DNA of 64,000 nucleotides from contig CP154956.1 of the NCBI GenBank assembly GCA_039621445.1, forward strand, positions 61,203,178 to 61,267,177, given 5' to 3'. The notes beneath the pieces are model-generated. The model ran no database searches, was not told the DNA's origin, and saw only the letters and a program-made list of their open reading frames with translations. Shown here in pieces: positions 50,201-64,000 of this stretch. The stretch comes from Euglena gracilis (taxonomy: Eukaryota; Euglenida; Euglenophyceae; Euglenales). The position numbers and the translations under genes are program-made. Each line of letters opens with the position of its first letter. The stretch's first letter is position 1.

Positions 50201-53200
50201 TAAATGGGCCGTGCCCCCCTCTTGGGGCAAACTTTTTGAAGTGTTTGAGTGTCGCCGTTTTCTGAAATCACGCACACCAAACAAAAATGTGAGCTCGGTG
50301 GTTTCCAAAACCAAAGCTCGGTGATGTGGAAAAACTCCAAGTTTTGCTTGGGCAAGCCATGGGAATGACAAAATGGCATCCACCTTGATGTTTGCTTCGT
50401 AAAATTCCACTTCATACTCAAAACATTCGGGTGGTGTCCCATTTTTCTCCTCCCCAAGCAACTTCCTTCTCACCTTATTGCACCTTGTCCCCCCACTTAA
50501 AACTTGGCCATTAGCCGTTTCGAACTTAAGGGGATTTTCAGCCGAGTGCATTAGGTGTGCAAGCCAGGACAGTGCACGGCCAAGGCTCAACAATTATTAT
50601 GGTTGTTTGAGTGGAAGAGGATCCATCAAAGGTGTTGGAAGTGGGAGAATTCCCAAGGCGTTCGATTTGTTTTCGGGAAAAGGATCTGTGGGGAGGTGTT
50701 TGGAGGAAAACGGATACCAGGTGGTATCTTTGGATGTCAACCCAAAATTTCACCCAACCCATGTAACGGATATTTTGGTTTGCCCAGCTTGCCCTTCCTC
50801 GACACGGGCTGCCATTGGCTCGAGGCCACTTGCCTTATTGATTCAATCGTTGATGATGAATTCATTGAATTGTCTTCAGTTGCACCATTGCCTGCCTTCG
50901 GAATTGCAAACTCTTGATTGGTTGACTTTGAACCTGAGAAAGAGGAACTGGAAGACAAAGACACACATTCCCCATTATGGTAATATTCTCCATATGGAGA
51001 TGTGGTTGGGTTATGCAAAACACTTCGGGGGTTTTTGATGCCCGAGGATGTAAACCCCTCAAAAACATGACCCCGGCGTCCCTGAAGACGGACTGGGGGT
51101 ACAACATTTCGGTTTGAATTGTACCCCCCTCCCTTCCAACCGTTGCCTTTGGAAGAATCTTTCCCTTGGCCTTTGCCTTTGCCCTTTCCTTTTTGGGAAG
51201 ATTGTTGATTCCAATTTCCATTTGATTGGCTGGACCCCCTTCCCCCATATCGACCTTGGCCTGGATAATTTTGGGCACCCTTGAAACTTTGGCCTTTCCA
51301 AGAGTTTTGGGTTTGATTTTGCGGTTGCCAAGTTGGCCAAGACGATCTTGGTGGTGTTTGAACCCAAACCCCACCATTGGTATTTGGCACAAGTTTTGGA
51401 AGTTCTGCATTCTGTGCAACGTTTTGGGTATGACTTTCAGTGGAAATGGGAACAGGACCACTCGAAGCATTGGGCAAAGCCGAACCTGTGGACTTGGGTG
51501 TTGAAGGTGTCGGAGATGCCACCTGCTTTCCAGAAAAAGAACGTTTCTTTGAGGGTGAACCCTCCCGACTGTGGATTTCCCCCCTTTTCTCTCCGCCCCC
51601 ACCGATCGAGAACGTCTGTATGAGGTTTGGCTGTGATTGGGGTTTAGCATCAAATCTTGCCGATCTCTGAGTGCCAATTTTGAAGTCACGAGACAGAAAA
51701 TGTCTTCAACACTCAAGTTTGGTTCATTTTCTCGAACCCGAACCAAAACATTGGAATCATTAAATTCTTTCCCATTGTAACATTTGAGTGTTTCACAACT
51801 TTGCACATCAGGCAACACAATTTCGAATTCCGTCTCACTCAATTTTGTGACTCTTGTGGGTTTCTTCCCAGTGAAAATCATAACAAAATTTTCCATAATG
51901 CCTGTGGAGGTTGGCTGTGGATAGTTCATTTGAACGGTTGGTTGGCTGGTTTTGATCCGTTCTTCCTCATCAGTAATCCAATGCACAATAAAAGGAGGCA
52001 TTTTTTCGATGAGTAATATTTTCACCTCCCCCACACTAGCATCCTTTATTTTCTGTCGACACAACTTGAAGTCCACCTTGAAATTTTCCCAATCACGACT
52101 TGTAACCCTCCCTTGATGGCATAATGTAAGATCCCGAAAGTTTTTTCCGGCCCCAAACTCTTCATTTCTCGAATGCCAGGCATCCAACTTGGCCCACACT
52201 TCATTGAAAGTGAGTGTCTCCCCCATTCATCCAAATGCAAATTCAGCTGTTTTTTCCCCAAGTCATCCAAACAGAGTTCCAGGAGGCCCAATTTATCAGC
52301 TTCTGAAACTTGATTGAATTTTCGAATAAATCTGCCCCACTCATCCTTGAAGTTTGGCCAATCACCTGCATGACCTGAAAGTTTTGGGACAACAACATTT
52401 CGCAAAATGTGTTGTGTCGCTGCAGACGCAACAGTGATCATTGGTGACCGTTCAGATGCCCCCCCTATGGCATTGATACTCACCTGGCCCACCATTAATG
52501 ATCCATCCCCTAATTCTGGGCCCCCTTCCAATCCCAGATTAAGATCCCAGATTTCAATTAGCTGAACCGGCTTCACTCCCTTAATTCCAACAAAACCAGA
52601 ATTCGGCTTAAAAACTGGCTTGGGCTGTGCCACCGTAGATGCCTTGGGCTGAACCGTTTCAGTCAAAACTTGTTGCACCCTCCCTTCAATGGCCTTCAAC
52701 CGTGCCTCAAAATTGTTGCACAGATTTTGGACAACCTCCCTATGGCTTTTTTCCTTTGAAAAATCTGTTTGAATTTTGTCCAAAATCGCACAAAACTGCT
52801 GTTTCATACAATTTTCCATGTCCTTTCGCAGCTTGTCAAAATGTTCTTCTTTTTGCACTTGTCTCATTTTTTCCTCCATCATTTGGGTCATCATGATTTG
52901 CATCATTTTTCTGACCTCAGCTGCCATTTCCCTCCGAACCTGAATTTGTATCGTTTCTTCTGTTTTCCCCACCATTTCAACAACTTTGTCCCAAGGCACC
53001 TCCTGGCTGCCCAGAAATTTCTCGATCCCAGCCAATCTGTCCCCCAGAGATTTGCTCTCCTGATTCACTGTCTGAAATCGCTGCTGCATGTCACTTACTA
53101 GTGTTCCAAAATTTGTCTTAGATTCCTCCCCAACAGTTTTCAGCCCGGCAGCAATTTCAGTGAATCGTCGATTCACCCCAGAGCACAGCTCACGGTTTGC

Positions 53201-56200
53201 ATTCTGAAGTGCAGAAATTAATTTTTGCAACTCCAATTTGTTCTCTCCCACAGCCCGAGAACAAATCCCAACCTCGTCAAAAAGTCCTGAAAATCTGACA
53301 TCAATTTCCTTCTCCCTTTTCAAAATTTCGCTCAACTGCCCATCCAAAAAGTCCTTCACTGATTTCTCAAAAATCTGGGATTTTCCTTCAACCTGTCTTT
53401 CAACTTCGATTGACAAAAGTTGCTTGTGGCAGTTTGCAATATTTTCCACAGCATTCCCCCCTTGCTGGCACTGTGAAATAAAATGGCTGACTGACTGCTG
53501 AATTTCCTCCTGAGTTTTCTGTTTTTGCTGTTCAAACTGGCTGCAAATTTCAGCATTTCGCCGTTCCACATTTTCCTGAATAAAATGTAAAAGTTCGGCT
53601 TGTGTTCGAGAATTTTTTTCACCCAATTCTCGCTCAAAATTTTCCAGCCGATTTTCCACCACAACCTGGGGGGGGGTATAACACTTTCCCAGTAAGTTGA
53701 ACTTCGGTTCAGCTCAGCTAATTGGCAGTCCACCCCCTGGGCCCAATTATCCCATGCGTCCCAATCTGAAATGTCAGCCCCCCCCCACCTGAACTCCTAA
53801 ATCAGGTGGCTGGGGTTCAATTTCTTCATCCTCCTCCACCTGGGTTTTTGATGTTGCCACATTAAACACCCCCGATGATGATGCAGTACAACCCAGATTT
53901 GCAGATTGCACCCTAGAAAATTTTGTTTCAGAATACATTCTGGTCGCTTCTGAAAAAAATGTCTGTCCATCGACAGTTATTTCGCTGTGGCTGGCTGTCC
54001 CCCTGTCTTCCAACAATAAAATTGGAGTTACCCCCTCAATCTGGGGTATTTCGGCTCCAAAATTTGCAAACTGATTTGGACCAAAAATCTGAAACCTGGG
54101 GGGTATCCAACCTGCAGCCACCAAAAGTTGTTCTGTTTCTTCAAACTGGCTGAGTCCAGACCCCCTGTCACTGTCAATTTCACTGTCGCTTTGATACTGG
54201 GGGGGTAAACCCGTCCATTGTACCAACTGATTTTCATCACCCCCCTGTGATTCCTGGGGACTGGCCGTTATCTTCTGGGTTCCCACCTGAAAAGTCTGCG
54301 TTCGAAATTTCTGAACACGTATCAGAACCAGACTGTGATTGAAAATTGCTAATTTCCACAGATTCAGAAGAATTCAGGTTTGCCAATTTCGAAAATTCTT
54401 CACCAACAGAGCTGGTGAAGCTGCCTTTGCTAACCATGTTTAGCTGAGGGTCAAAGCTTCAGAAATATCCACAGATTCTGTTGGTATGACCAACAGAATT
54501 TACCACTGTAATCATGTTTAAATCTTCGGCAAGATTACTGCTGGCTGTGCCATCAAAATTGTCCGTATTTTCTGGGCTGAAAATTTTTTTGTCAACAGGG
54601 TTGGCAAAAACTCCTCTGCGTACCATGTTTACCCCGGGCGCCCCCCCTGCGGGTGTCGGACCGAAAACCCCAGCCCCCTGGCCGGCTGACTCCTGCCCGT
54701 CACCCACCCCTGGGGCTGCCGTTCCCTGGCCAGGGCCCAGTGTTTTTCCGGGTGGTGGAGGGCTCAAGCCACCCCCCGTTTCGCCCACTGGTATACCCCC
54801 CGACCAGAGGGGGGTGCGTAGGATCGAATTAGCTTTTTCGTGGAAATCTTGTACAAAATCAAAATTACGCTCCAATGAAAATGTTTCTCCAAACTTTGAT
54901 CCCCATGAGGCCATTTCACTCCTCCTTTCTTCCGGCATGCAAAAGATTGAGAATGGGTAAGGGTGGTGTTTTGTTCACTGAAATGGTGGTCAAAAAGCAA
55001 CAATGACACACCGTGAATGAGGAAAGGTGGGACCTGACCTTTGAACTTGAAATTCTCAAAAATGACAATTCTTCAACGAAATAATTCTTGAGGGCTTCAA
55101 TTCTCAATTGTATGTAACAAGGAAACCCACAAAAGTCTGCGGAAGCAAATTGTGCTGAATTGGAACCTCAAATTAGGCTTTTCCTATAGAACACGCGTTC
55201 TGCGCGGAATGAAAAATTCTGTGTTTTCAAAAGCTTCCGCCCTGCCATTTTTGACTGTCGGACGCCCCCCGACAGTTGACAGTACCTCTGCGGGGTTTTA
55301 CCGCTTGACAAATTTGACACCGTTGCGCTATTCGCAAACAGCGTGAGTAAAGCTCTTTTTCGCTCAGGGTTGTACAGTACCTGCGGCCCACCAACGAAAG
55401 AAGTTTGGGGGCCCCAGGGTGACCATGGTTGTGATAGCACAAAATCACGTCATCAACCAGGTCCTAGGGGATACAATATTTGTAACCCGATTCATTGCGA
55501 AAAACCAACCGTAAAAGGTGAAAGAGTGTAATTCTCCAGCACTTCGCCATTACGAAGTCTGGTGACAATGGTGTCATACACCGGATCACGACTATAATCC
55601 CATTCGCGAAAGAACAGTGGGGAAGGGGACTCCGTGCACGTAATACCCCGGGTTCCGGACGTGCCTCCACGTCGGCGCCTTCCACGCACTGGTGCGACCA
55701 GGAATAGTTGTGAAACGGGAAAAGAATCCAAAAGATTGTCCGCAGCGTCGTTTCGACGTGCGTATTCGTCAGCTTCCTGACTTCCATGAAAAGTCGCGTC
55801 TCCCTCATCCGGGTTCCCAAGGTAATACCAAGGGGCCCGACTGAGCGGATCCGCTACTTTTTGCGTGTGAACAGGGGTATAAATAACCACAAGGTTGAAT
55901 TGACTCAAGAACTCATGCCATCTGCATCGCCTTCCGACCGATGACATGGCCTTGTTCAAATCCTCGGTGTACCAGTGTTGGAGACTCTCATGATCGGTCT
56001 TGACGAGGATCTGGACGAGGCTGCTGGCTACCCAGCTTCGGAATTTCTGGAGTATAAGCACGATTGCGTAGGTTTCCTTCTCGCGTGTACTCCACTTGAC
56101 TTGACCTTTACCGCCGTCGCCCTGTAGCTTTCTGCTGAAGAAAGCCACAGGTCGCAGTTCATTCGCGGCGTTTTGCTGGCTAAGAACTCCGCCAACAGCG

Positions 56201-59200
56201 TAATCGCCGCTGTCGACTTCCAGCACATATGGTTTGTACGGGTCCGCAATTTCGAGGACAACATTCTCCAAAAGCAAAACCTTGATTTTCACACGGGCCT
56301 CGCACATTTGGTGACTTTGGTGTTGTCAACAGCCCGGTTTTTGAGCTGTTTGGTGAGGGGCACCACGATTTTCGCGAAGTACCTCATATATATCGCGTAG
56401 TATTGGGCTAATCCCAAAAATCCTTTGAGGTGAGTAATCGTTTTGATTACCCCAGGCTTCTTAATGGCTTCGAGTTTACTCGCAGCGGCTTTCCGCTGTC
56501 CATTGTTGAGGATGTGGCCGCAAAATTTTATAAGCTCGCGAAACAAATGCATTTTCGCGCCTTTCGGGAAAAGCACATGTTTTTGGAACGCGGTTAATAC
56601 CGCGCAAACACGGTGGAAGTGAGTGTCGAGGATATCCTCGCTCGATCTTGCAGATGGTGGTGGTGTTCCCACCAGCACATCATCAATGTACACAATGGCA
56701 AACATTAAGTCGCGTATAACCCATTGAATCATGCGTTGAAACATGGCTGGACCATTCTTAACACCCACGGAGAGTACCGTCCATTGGTACACACCCTTGG
56801 ATGTCACGAATGCCGTGTATGGTTGTGAGTCAGGGTGCAAGTGCATTTGGTGAAAACCGTCCTCCAGATCGAAAATTGACCACAAACGGTTTTCCGATTG
56901 TTTGGCGATCAAATCCTCGATCAGGGGAAGCGGGAAGGGGTCATCATTTGTCTGGGAGTTCAAGTACCGGTAATCCAGCACCAGTCCCATTTCTTCTGCC
57001 CTGAGGGGTCTGGGGGTTTAGGAACAACAAATGCCTGGGATGTCCACTCGCTTTTTGAGGGTACAATCCACTTGCGCTGAATAAGCTTCTCAATCATTTC
57101 ATTGCGAGCTTGTTCGCGTTCTCCCGAACAACGAAAAAATTTCTGGTGCATTGGTTTGGCTCCTTCCTTCAGCTCGATCTTGCAAACACCGATCGGACCG
57201 CGTATCGCGGGGTCGATGTCGCACGCGTATACTGGATTTTCCAGCACACCGTGAAATTCGCGGGTAATCCGCGAACAGAATTCGGCTGACTTAGGATGCT
57301 GACGTGCACTCTCGATGACTGCGGAAACCGCCAGGGTATCCCTGGGGCTACCGAGCTTCCTCGGCACCGCGAATTCGGACATTCCGAATGCATCGAAGAA
57401 ACGTACGCGAAAAACGATTTCTTGTAAGGGTGGTAATATTTTACCACAAAAATCTTCAAAAATCGGTACATTAGTGGGTAAATCCCACCAATGAAAACAC
57501 GCATACGATAGTTGGGTGAACCATTCCGCATCCGGAATGATTGGTATGAGAATAACTCCACGGGCTTCATCCCGCAGAATTTTCTCAACCGCACATTCGA
57601 TAAGTTTTGGAGGGGGGTGCATCCATAACACCGTATCACCCCAAAATTTATCAAATGCGTTGGAGTGTTGTGACCAATGACGTGGCAAACGGGCATGTGC
57701 ATTGGATGAAAAGGCATCAATTTCCAATGCCAAATCAAAAGAATCAGCCAATGTCGAGATGTTGGAAAACCATCGTTCCAAAATGCGATATTGACCAAAA
57801 TTGAAAGCATTCCATACGCGTTTCGCGTATTCATGCACCCGATTTACGGGTTGGAGTGAAGAAACACAATGAGTGGATGAGTGGACATGCGGGCTGTCTT
57901 CCACTGCCTCAAGGGTTAATCCCAAGGGAGTTTGGACAGGCTGGGGTTTTCCCTATTCTGCATCAAATTTGTACCCAGTGTAATCGGGATGGTGATTAGA
58001 AATGACTCTTTTCGCGATTCCAAACAACGAGGCTAATCCGCGTTGTTGGAGTACTCGGTGTATCTCCGCGCATTGCGGGCTACAACCAAGTGTATCTTGG
58101 TGTGTGGATTCCGTTTTTGGAATTGCGATTAGTGTCGGATTTTGAACTAAACATCCACAATCGAAATCCGATTGGGTGGAAATTCTCCTGCAGTGCACAC
58201 ATTGGAAGGAAGTGTACTGGTGTGACGGGTGTGCGTATAAGTGGGTGTCGCTGGCATTAGCCGGTGAGTCTTGTACCGGTGTGCCTGGATTCGGCACAAC
58301 TGGTGGGAAACGGAGTGGTGGTGTAGCTGGGCGACTACTCGACACCGTAATTACTTCAGGCCTTTGGGCTTTCGTCTTGTAACCCAGTGAAACGGCGGGG
58401 GTACCGCTACTCGCTTGCTCTACCTCATGTGGAACGCATGTTGGTGTGTCATTGGGTAGGGGGGAGGCTTTCTCCGTACCCCGGGTGTGGAAAACGGTTG
58501 TTGGTGTGGTGGATAACGGTGTTGCCATTGTGGGTAACGGTGTTGGGAAAGTGGTGGTCATCATAGTGGATGCCAACGGTGATGGTGGTTTGGGTGGCAT
58601 TGAAATGTTGGGTGCTGTGCGCAAACCGTTGGAGTGGCAATCCACAACCAATCGGTACTGGCGTAAAAATGGGTACCCCAAAATTACGTCAGACCCGTGA
58701 ATTCCGGACTCGTAACCCCAAATATTGGTGAAATGTTGTATTTGTGGGGGGTGTGAGTGATGCTTGGGAATGATGGGCAAGAGTATCTCGAGCACACATC
58801 CCAAATCACCACCGCACATGGGGGTGTTATCCGCGGTTGTAATTTTGATCGGTTTCTTGGCGCTTACCAAGAGAGGCTTCGGTATCAACCCCAACCGAAA
58901 GAGCAGTGCAATGCGACAACCAGTGTCAATGAGAATTTTCACTTTGGTGGAGAAATTTTGAATGCGGATTTCCGCTTGGACGAGTAATTCCATTGGTGGT
59001 ACGCAAACTGAAGGGTCTGGCGGAAATACGTTTGCATGCCAACTTTCCCATGAACCCTTTCCTACTTTGCTCAGCCTTCCGAGCGGAAATGCGGATTGGG
59101 GGGTAGGGGACCCGAAATAATTCCGGGTACCGACCGTGTAGGCGGATGGGCAGGGGGGGCAAGGTTGATCAGGTCTTACCTCCATCTGTTCATCAGCCCA

Positions 59201-62200
59201 GAGGTCCGTGCCCTTGGACCTCGGGCTCCCCTACTCCAAGTCCGAACCGGCCGCATAGCCGGCAACGGACTTTTTGGTGGAATATATGGAATTCAATGAG
59301 CGCACCGCCATTCGGGCCTCATTAAATTCCCTGTCCGAGGTCTCATCCCCCTCCCTGCCCGAAGCCGGGGTATCCTCCTCCAAACAAGAAATCTTGAAAC
59401 CGACTTTTGCCGGTTGGAGGAGTTACCACGGTCCTCGCGGCGCTTACCGCGATTTCCGTAGCCAGGCCGGGGGGAACGAGATCTGGGACATTTGGATGAG
59501 TGGTGGTCCTTGGAACCGCAAAGTGAACAACGGGATTTGTGGCGGGATTCCGCATAACGGGGGGAACGGTATTCCGTTCTTCCGTCAAACCGTCGTGGTG
59601 AACGGGTTTCCCGTCGACCATGATCGGTGTACCGGGGTTTCCCCGGTGACTCGCACGAAGAGGATGATCCACTTCGCGAACGAGATCGTGAAGAATCGCG
59701 ATTAAAATCCCGTTTTCGGGTAGGGGGACCAGGTGACCGACCGCGAGGAGGACGATTTTCCCGACCATCACGCGATGGTGACTTGGGCCTACTACCGCTA
59801 AAGCGGTTCTCCGAAGAACGTGAAACTCCCGATTGACGTGAAAACGCCGAGGAACCCGATCCCCGTGAGGAGGTCGAGCCCCTTGGGCTTCCAATACGCT
59901 TTCGCGCATCGGGATTCGGGCATTCCCGAGACATGTGACCAGATTTGTTGCACAAAAAGCACAGTTTATCCGTGCCCCGGTCCGAAGAACGCTGATTCCG
60001 CGTTTTCGGTCCCGTGGTGGGTGATCTCGGTGACATGGGTGATTTCTGCAACGCATTGACCGCACCTGCAGGGATTCCCGCGGTGGGATGTGTTTGGAAA
60101 GCGGACTGTATTTGTCCCAAAACTTGTGTGAGCTTGAGTTGCTTTGACACATAATTCCAACGTTGGGCAAGAGTCATCTCATGCCTCGCCAACTCCTCGC
60201 GATGGATATCCTTCACGAGGGATGGTGTGAAATGCAACAAAACCGCATCCAATTGTTCGCGCATTTGCTTCTCGCTAAGTTCATCAACTTCGGAAGAAAG
60301 TGCTAAACATTTGGCATACCAAAGGTCAATGGATTTCCATTTGCGATCCGATGGTGCGCATTGTCGCCATTTCTTCTCCAGGGTAATCCTGGTTACCAGA
60401 CTTGAGTTGGTTGAAGCGTATTGTTCAACCAGGTCATCGAATGATACGCCATTACGTATCACCAAATTGCGTGCGCGTTCTCGCTCCTCCCTCGGTAGGC
60501 AATCGATGAATTCCATCTTGACTTCCTCAGGATTCGGGTCTTGGTTGGGTCCCTTTAGTGCCCATTAGTACTCCCAGTCCCGAAAAATTGTCTCCATGTG
60601 GTTGGATCCCCGTCCCATTGGGGTTTCACCTTGTTCGCGACTGCGATGGTGCCCTTGAAGTCTCTCTGAGTAACCCGCTGACCCTCGGTGGTATTCCATG
60701 GGTTTGGGTCCGGGTAATTCTTAACACCAAACGCGTTTCGCGGATTTTCCGCTCCATGTGTACCCCATGCAGGATTTCCCGCACAAAGTGTAGGGTGTGT
60801 GTGGCGGACAGCCTTTTTAAGATCAATCTCCAGAAATCTCTCAATTAGGCATTGCCAGAAAGAGAGGTTCAGACCAAAATCTTAATCTGGGAATTCTGTG
60901 TTTCATTCTGTATTTCAGTGGCAGCCTATGGCAAACAGTGTATCAGTTTGCTTGGACTTGATCAAGGGCATTGGCAAAGATCTGCAAGATTTGTTCCCCT
61001 GCTGTGCGAAAGATTTTGGAAACTCCAGTGATGCAGTGGGAATTTGCCACTGGAAAAGCCCAAGTTGGCAGAAGGAGACTGTCCAGCATTGCACATTACA
61101 GGTTGGCGTGGGCCAGAAGTTTGTCACCCCAATTCACGGCAGAGGGTTTTATCGGTTAACCCACAACCCATGGCAATGCCAACAACTGGGCTGTCCAAGG
61201 CACCAAATGACCACCATCTCCTTCTCCAGTACGTGCCTCACGGCTCATCTCGATGCTCCACCGGTGCTCGATTCTGTTGTACGTGCCTCACGGCTCATCA
61301 CCATCTCCATTTCAATGACAATGACATGCAATCTTCACAGACATCTGCAGCAATGTACAGTGCAAAGTACTGCCATCACCTGCAGCCACTGGTCCGCCAA
61401 TGACAATGTAATGACAGTCCACCAGATCACAATCCGAGTGTCAATCCCCTTCGTGGCCCAACAGGATCGTTTGTAGTGGACAAAGCTCATATCAGTTTGT
61501 GTGTGGTTGGGTCCTCAGCTCAGTGTGTTGTGACCGCCCTTGTCCAATGACACGATTTGGCATTGATGTGATGCTGTCTGCTGGTGGTGTTCTGCGGCAT
61601 AAAATGTCACGGTTTGATCGTTTTCTCCGTCTTCGTCTTCTGCGTGTTTCTGTCTCTTGTGCACGTACTGCGCGGGGCTCAGTGGCTCGTCTGTCCGCTG
61701 TGCTGCGAATGCTTGGGCAATTGCGCAGCAATTGTTCAGGAAGGGGGGTGTATGTGGCGGACAGCCTTTTTAAGATCAATCTCCAGAAATCTCTCAATTA
61801 GGCATTGCCAGAAAGAGAGGTTCATACCAAAATCTTAATCTGGGAATTCTGTGTTTCATTCTGTATTTCAGTGGCAGCCTATGGCAAACAGTGTATCAGT
61901 TTGCTTGGACTTGATCAAGGGCATTGGCAAAGATCTTCAAGATTTGTTCCCCTGCTGTGCGAAAGATTTTGGAAACTCCAGTGATGCAGTGGGAATTTGC
62001 CAGTGGAAAAGCCCAAGTTGGCAGTAGGAGACTGTCCAGCATTGCACATTACAGGTTGGCCTGGGCCAGAAGTTTGTCACCCCAAGTGTCATTGGACAAG
62101 GGCGGTCACAACACACTGAGCCGAGGACGCAACCACACAAGGGATGGCAGGACATTCCTGCGGGAACTGCGAAAAATGTGGTGAAATTCTCCCGGTGGGG

Positions 62201-64000
62201 CGGGTTTCCCGCCGAAAACCCGATGGGTGATCTGGTATTCCAGAACCCGTTGGTGGTTGGCAAAATCGCGAATGCGACACATGACCAATACCAGGTGTGG
62301 GGTGTTGGCTCATTCCTCGTACAAGGTTGGAATGTTGAATTTCTTGGTGGAGACTCGAATTTTCGAGCGGTGGATCAAATTCCTCATCGGAAATGTGCTG
62401 TGAAAAGTGGTTGTGTGGTGTGGGCAAAAGCAAAGGTGGTACAATTCGCGTTTTCGCGGGTGGTTGTACCAAATTCGCGGTGGATGTAAGGATTCCTACT
62501 CCAGAAACGGTAATTTGAGAACGCGATTCCGGGACATTTGGAATACCAACCGCAGCGCTTACCGCGGTGGGTGGTGGCATAACCGGTACCGGAGTGGACA
62601 TTTTATCCAAACTCGCGGACAAGTCATGAACCGTTTCTTCCAAATTTTCCACCAACTGGAGTGAGCCGCAAATACGGTCAACCTCAGTCTCCAAATGCCT
62701 AATGCGTTTGCGGTAACGGGAAAAATCTTCCAAGTGTGGCAACTTTTCAGAAACCAAGTGTAAATCTTGGACAAGTTTTCCTTGGGACTCCTCCACTTTT
62801 CCGGAGTTGACCCGCAAGCGCTTTAACCGCATTTGAGACAATTTGCAGTTGGTGGGGTGACTTGGTGGGGGTTTCCGCGGTGGTGCGCGAATTTTCCGCG
62901 GTTGGCTTTCCCAACAACACAGAAATTCGTCCATCCAACCGTGAAACCTCATCTTGCATGGATCGGGCATTCCGATTCACAGATTCCTCAAGTTGAATCA
63001 AACTTGTGCAAAATGCTTGCAAGGTTTCCTTGTGGTCACCAAGCATTTTGTCATAAAATGAGCGAAATTCCGGTGACTCGGATATCCGAGCGCGCGAAAC
63101 ATTGGGAAGTGAGCGAATTTCCGCTAATGTGGTGGACAACAAGGTACAACGGGTTTGCAATTCCCCAATAGCGGCTTGAATACCACTAATGTCAGGAATT
63201 CACTTGGAAAGTGCGGAAACATGCTCCTGCAAACCGACAACGGTGGCATTAATACCGCCAATGTCCGTTTGCACCGCGCGAAATCCAACCGTTGTGCGCA
63301 ATCCGCGATTTTCGCGTTCAAGGAGGTTAATCCATCCTGATTTGCGGCACAATGGCAGGATTTCTGCTCCAAATGTAGGATTCGTTCCTCCAAAAGCTAG
63401 ATTTGCGTACGGGGAACAAAATTTTCTTACACTTTCGCCTGAAATTGCTTCAAATGCACGATTTCCGAGCAACACTGCATGAAGCGGAAACGCGGAATGA
63501 TTTCAAGTTTCTGCATGTGCAAGATGGTATGAGCCATCTTTTTGCCAAAGTGGAATCTTGTTCAACAATGCTACTGCAATTGCAGCAACAGTTACACGCG
63601 CAAAATGCCACCCCCAAAATGCCGGAAATCGGTAACTTTGTCGCGGTTGAGCATTTTGCCGCACTCACCACTTCTTTCCAAGAAGCCCAAGAACGGATTT
63701 TGCATTCAAAGGGTTGTCAACACCAAACTGGAATATTGCTGGAATTATTTGCAGGAAATCGGCAAATATTGCCAACACAATTTCGAAAATGCGGGGAAAG
63801 ACCTTCAGCATTTTCGAGAAAGTGTTGACAGTATTTTGCGCATCCAACTTCCACAAAATTTCCAACAAATCAGTAATCATCAAACTGCAAAACCTTGTTG
63901 AGCATGGTTGCGCATTCCGCAACACATAAGTTGACCGAGAATTCGGAAAACATCACCGGGGGTGAGGTTATCCCTCAAATCATCATCATAGTCCTCCACA

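Overview
The window looks like a gene-poor, repeat-dominated stretch of a large eukaryotic nuclear genome. Almost everything recognisable is retrotransposon sequence: nested and broken Ty3/gypsy chromoviruses (integrase with C-terminal chromodomain, primer-binding sites resembling the complement of initiator-Met tRNA) and DIRS-like tyrosine-recombinase elements, mixed with satellite arrays and long C/G homopolymer runs. No host housekeeping gene, rRNA or tRNA gene is recognised. Chromoviruses together with a retrotransposon-borne C5 cytosine methyltransferase suggest a green-lineage host, most simply a charophyte (streptophyte) alga. That assignment is inference, not proof.

Layout. 1-1765: two satellite-like repeats (about 219 bp and 160 bp periods). 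1770-4320: minus-strand DIRS-like remains (ORF1-like region and a tyrosine recombinase) around a long inverted repeat. 4690-14000: plus-strand chromovirus A (LTR fragment, PBS, gag) broken by element B (LTR, PBS, a long repetitive gag), then directly joined to an A-type RNase H fragment and linker. 14066-23130: minus-strand chromovirus C with order gag - cytosine DNA methyltransferase - protease - RT - RNase H - integrase - chromodomain. 23131-26990: LTR end of C and unrecognised ORFs. 26990-32400: a second DIRS-like element, apparently split by an inversion, with a solo A-type LTR fragment and a 28-bp minisatellite between its halves. 32490-36205: GC-rich tracts and featureless sequence.

36206 to the right edge is one very large minus-strand chromovirus, here called EF: gag with two CCHC knuckles, protease, RT, RNase H, integrase with chromodomain, then about 6.5 kb of extra ORFs between integrase and the polypurine tract and 3' LTR. 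A complete 10.9-kb chromovirus G (LTRs 44369-45024 and 54626-55281, 4-bp target duplication GTAC) sits inside the EF integrase codons. A small terminal-repeat element (60792-62084, target duplication AGTGT) sits inside the EF gag. Element G carries an inverted N-terminal fragment of a second cytosine methyltransferase at the same gag/protease boundary as in element C.

All pol and gag genes carry stops or frameshifts, so the copies are probably dead, but the modules are well preserved. The main points of interest are the methyltransferase carried by two chromoviruses, the duplicated zinc-motif ORFs 3' of the EF integrase, and many short perfect hairpins that mark B/EF-family sequence, coding and non-coding.
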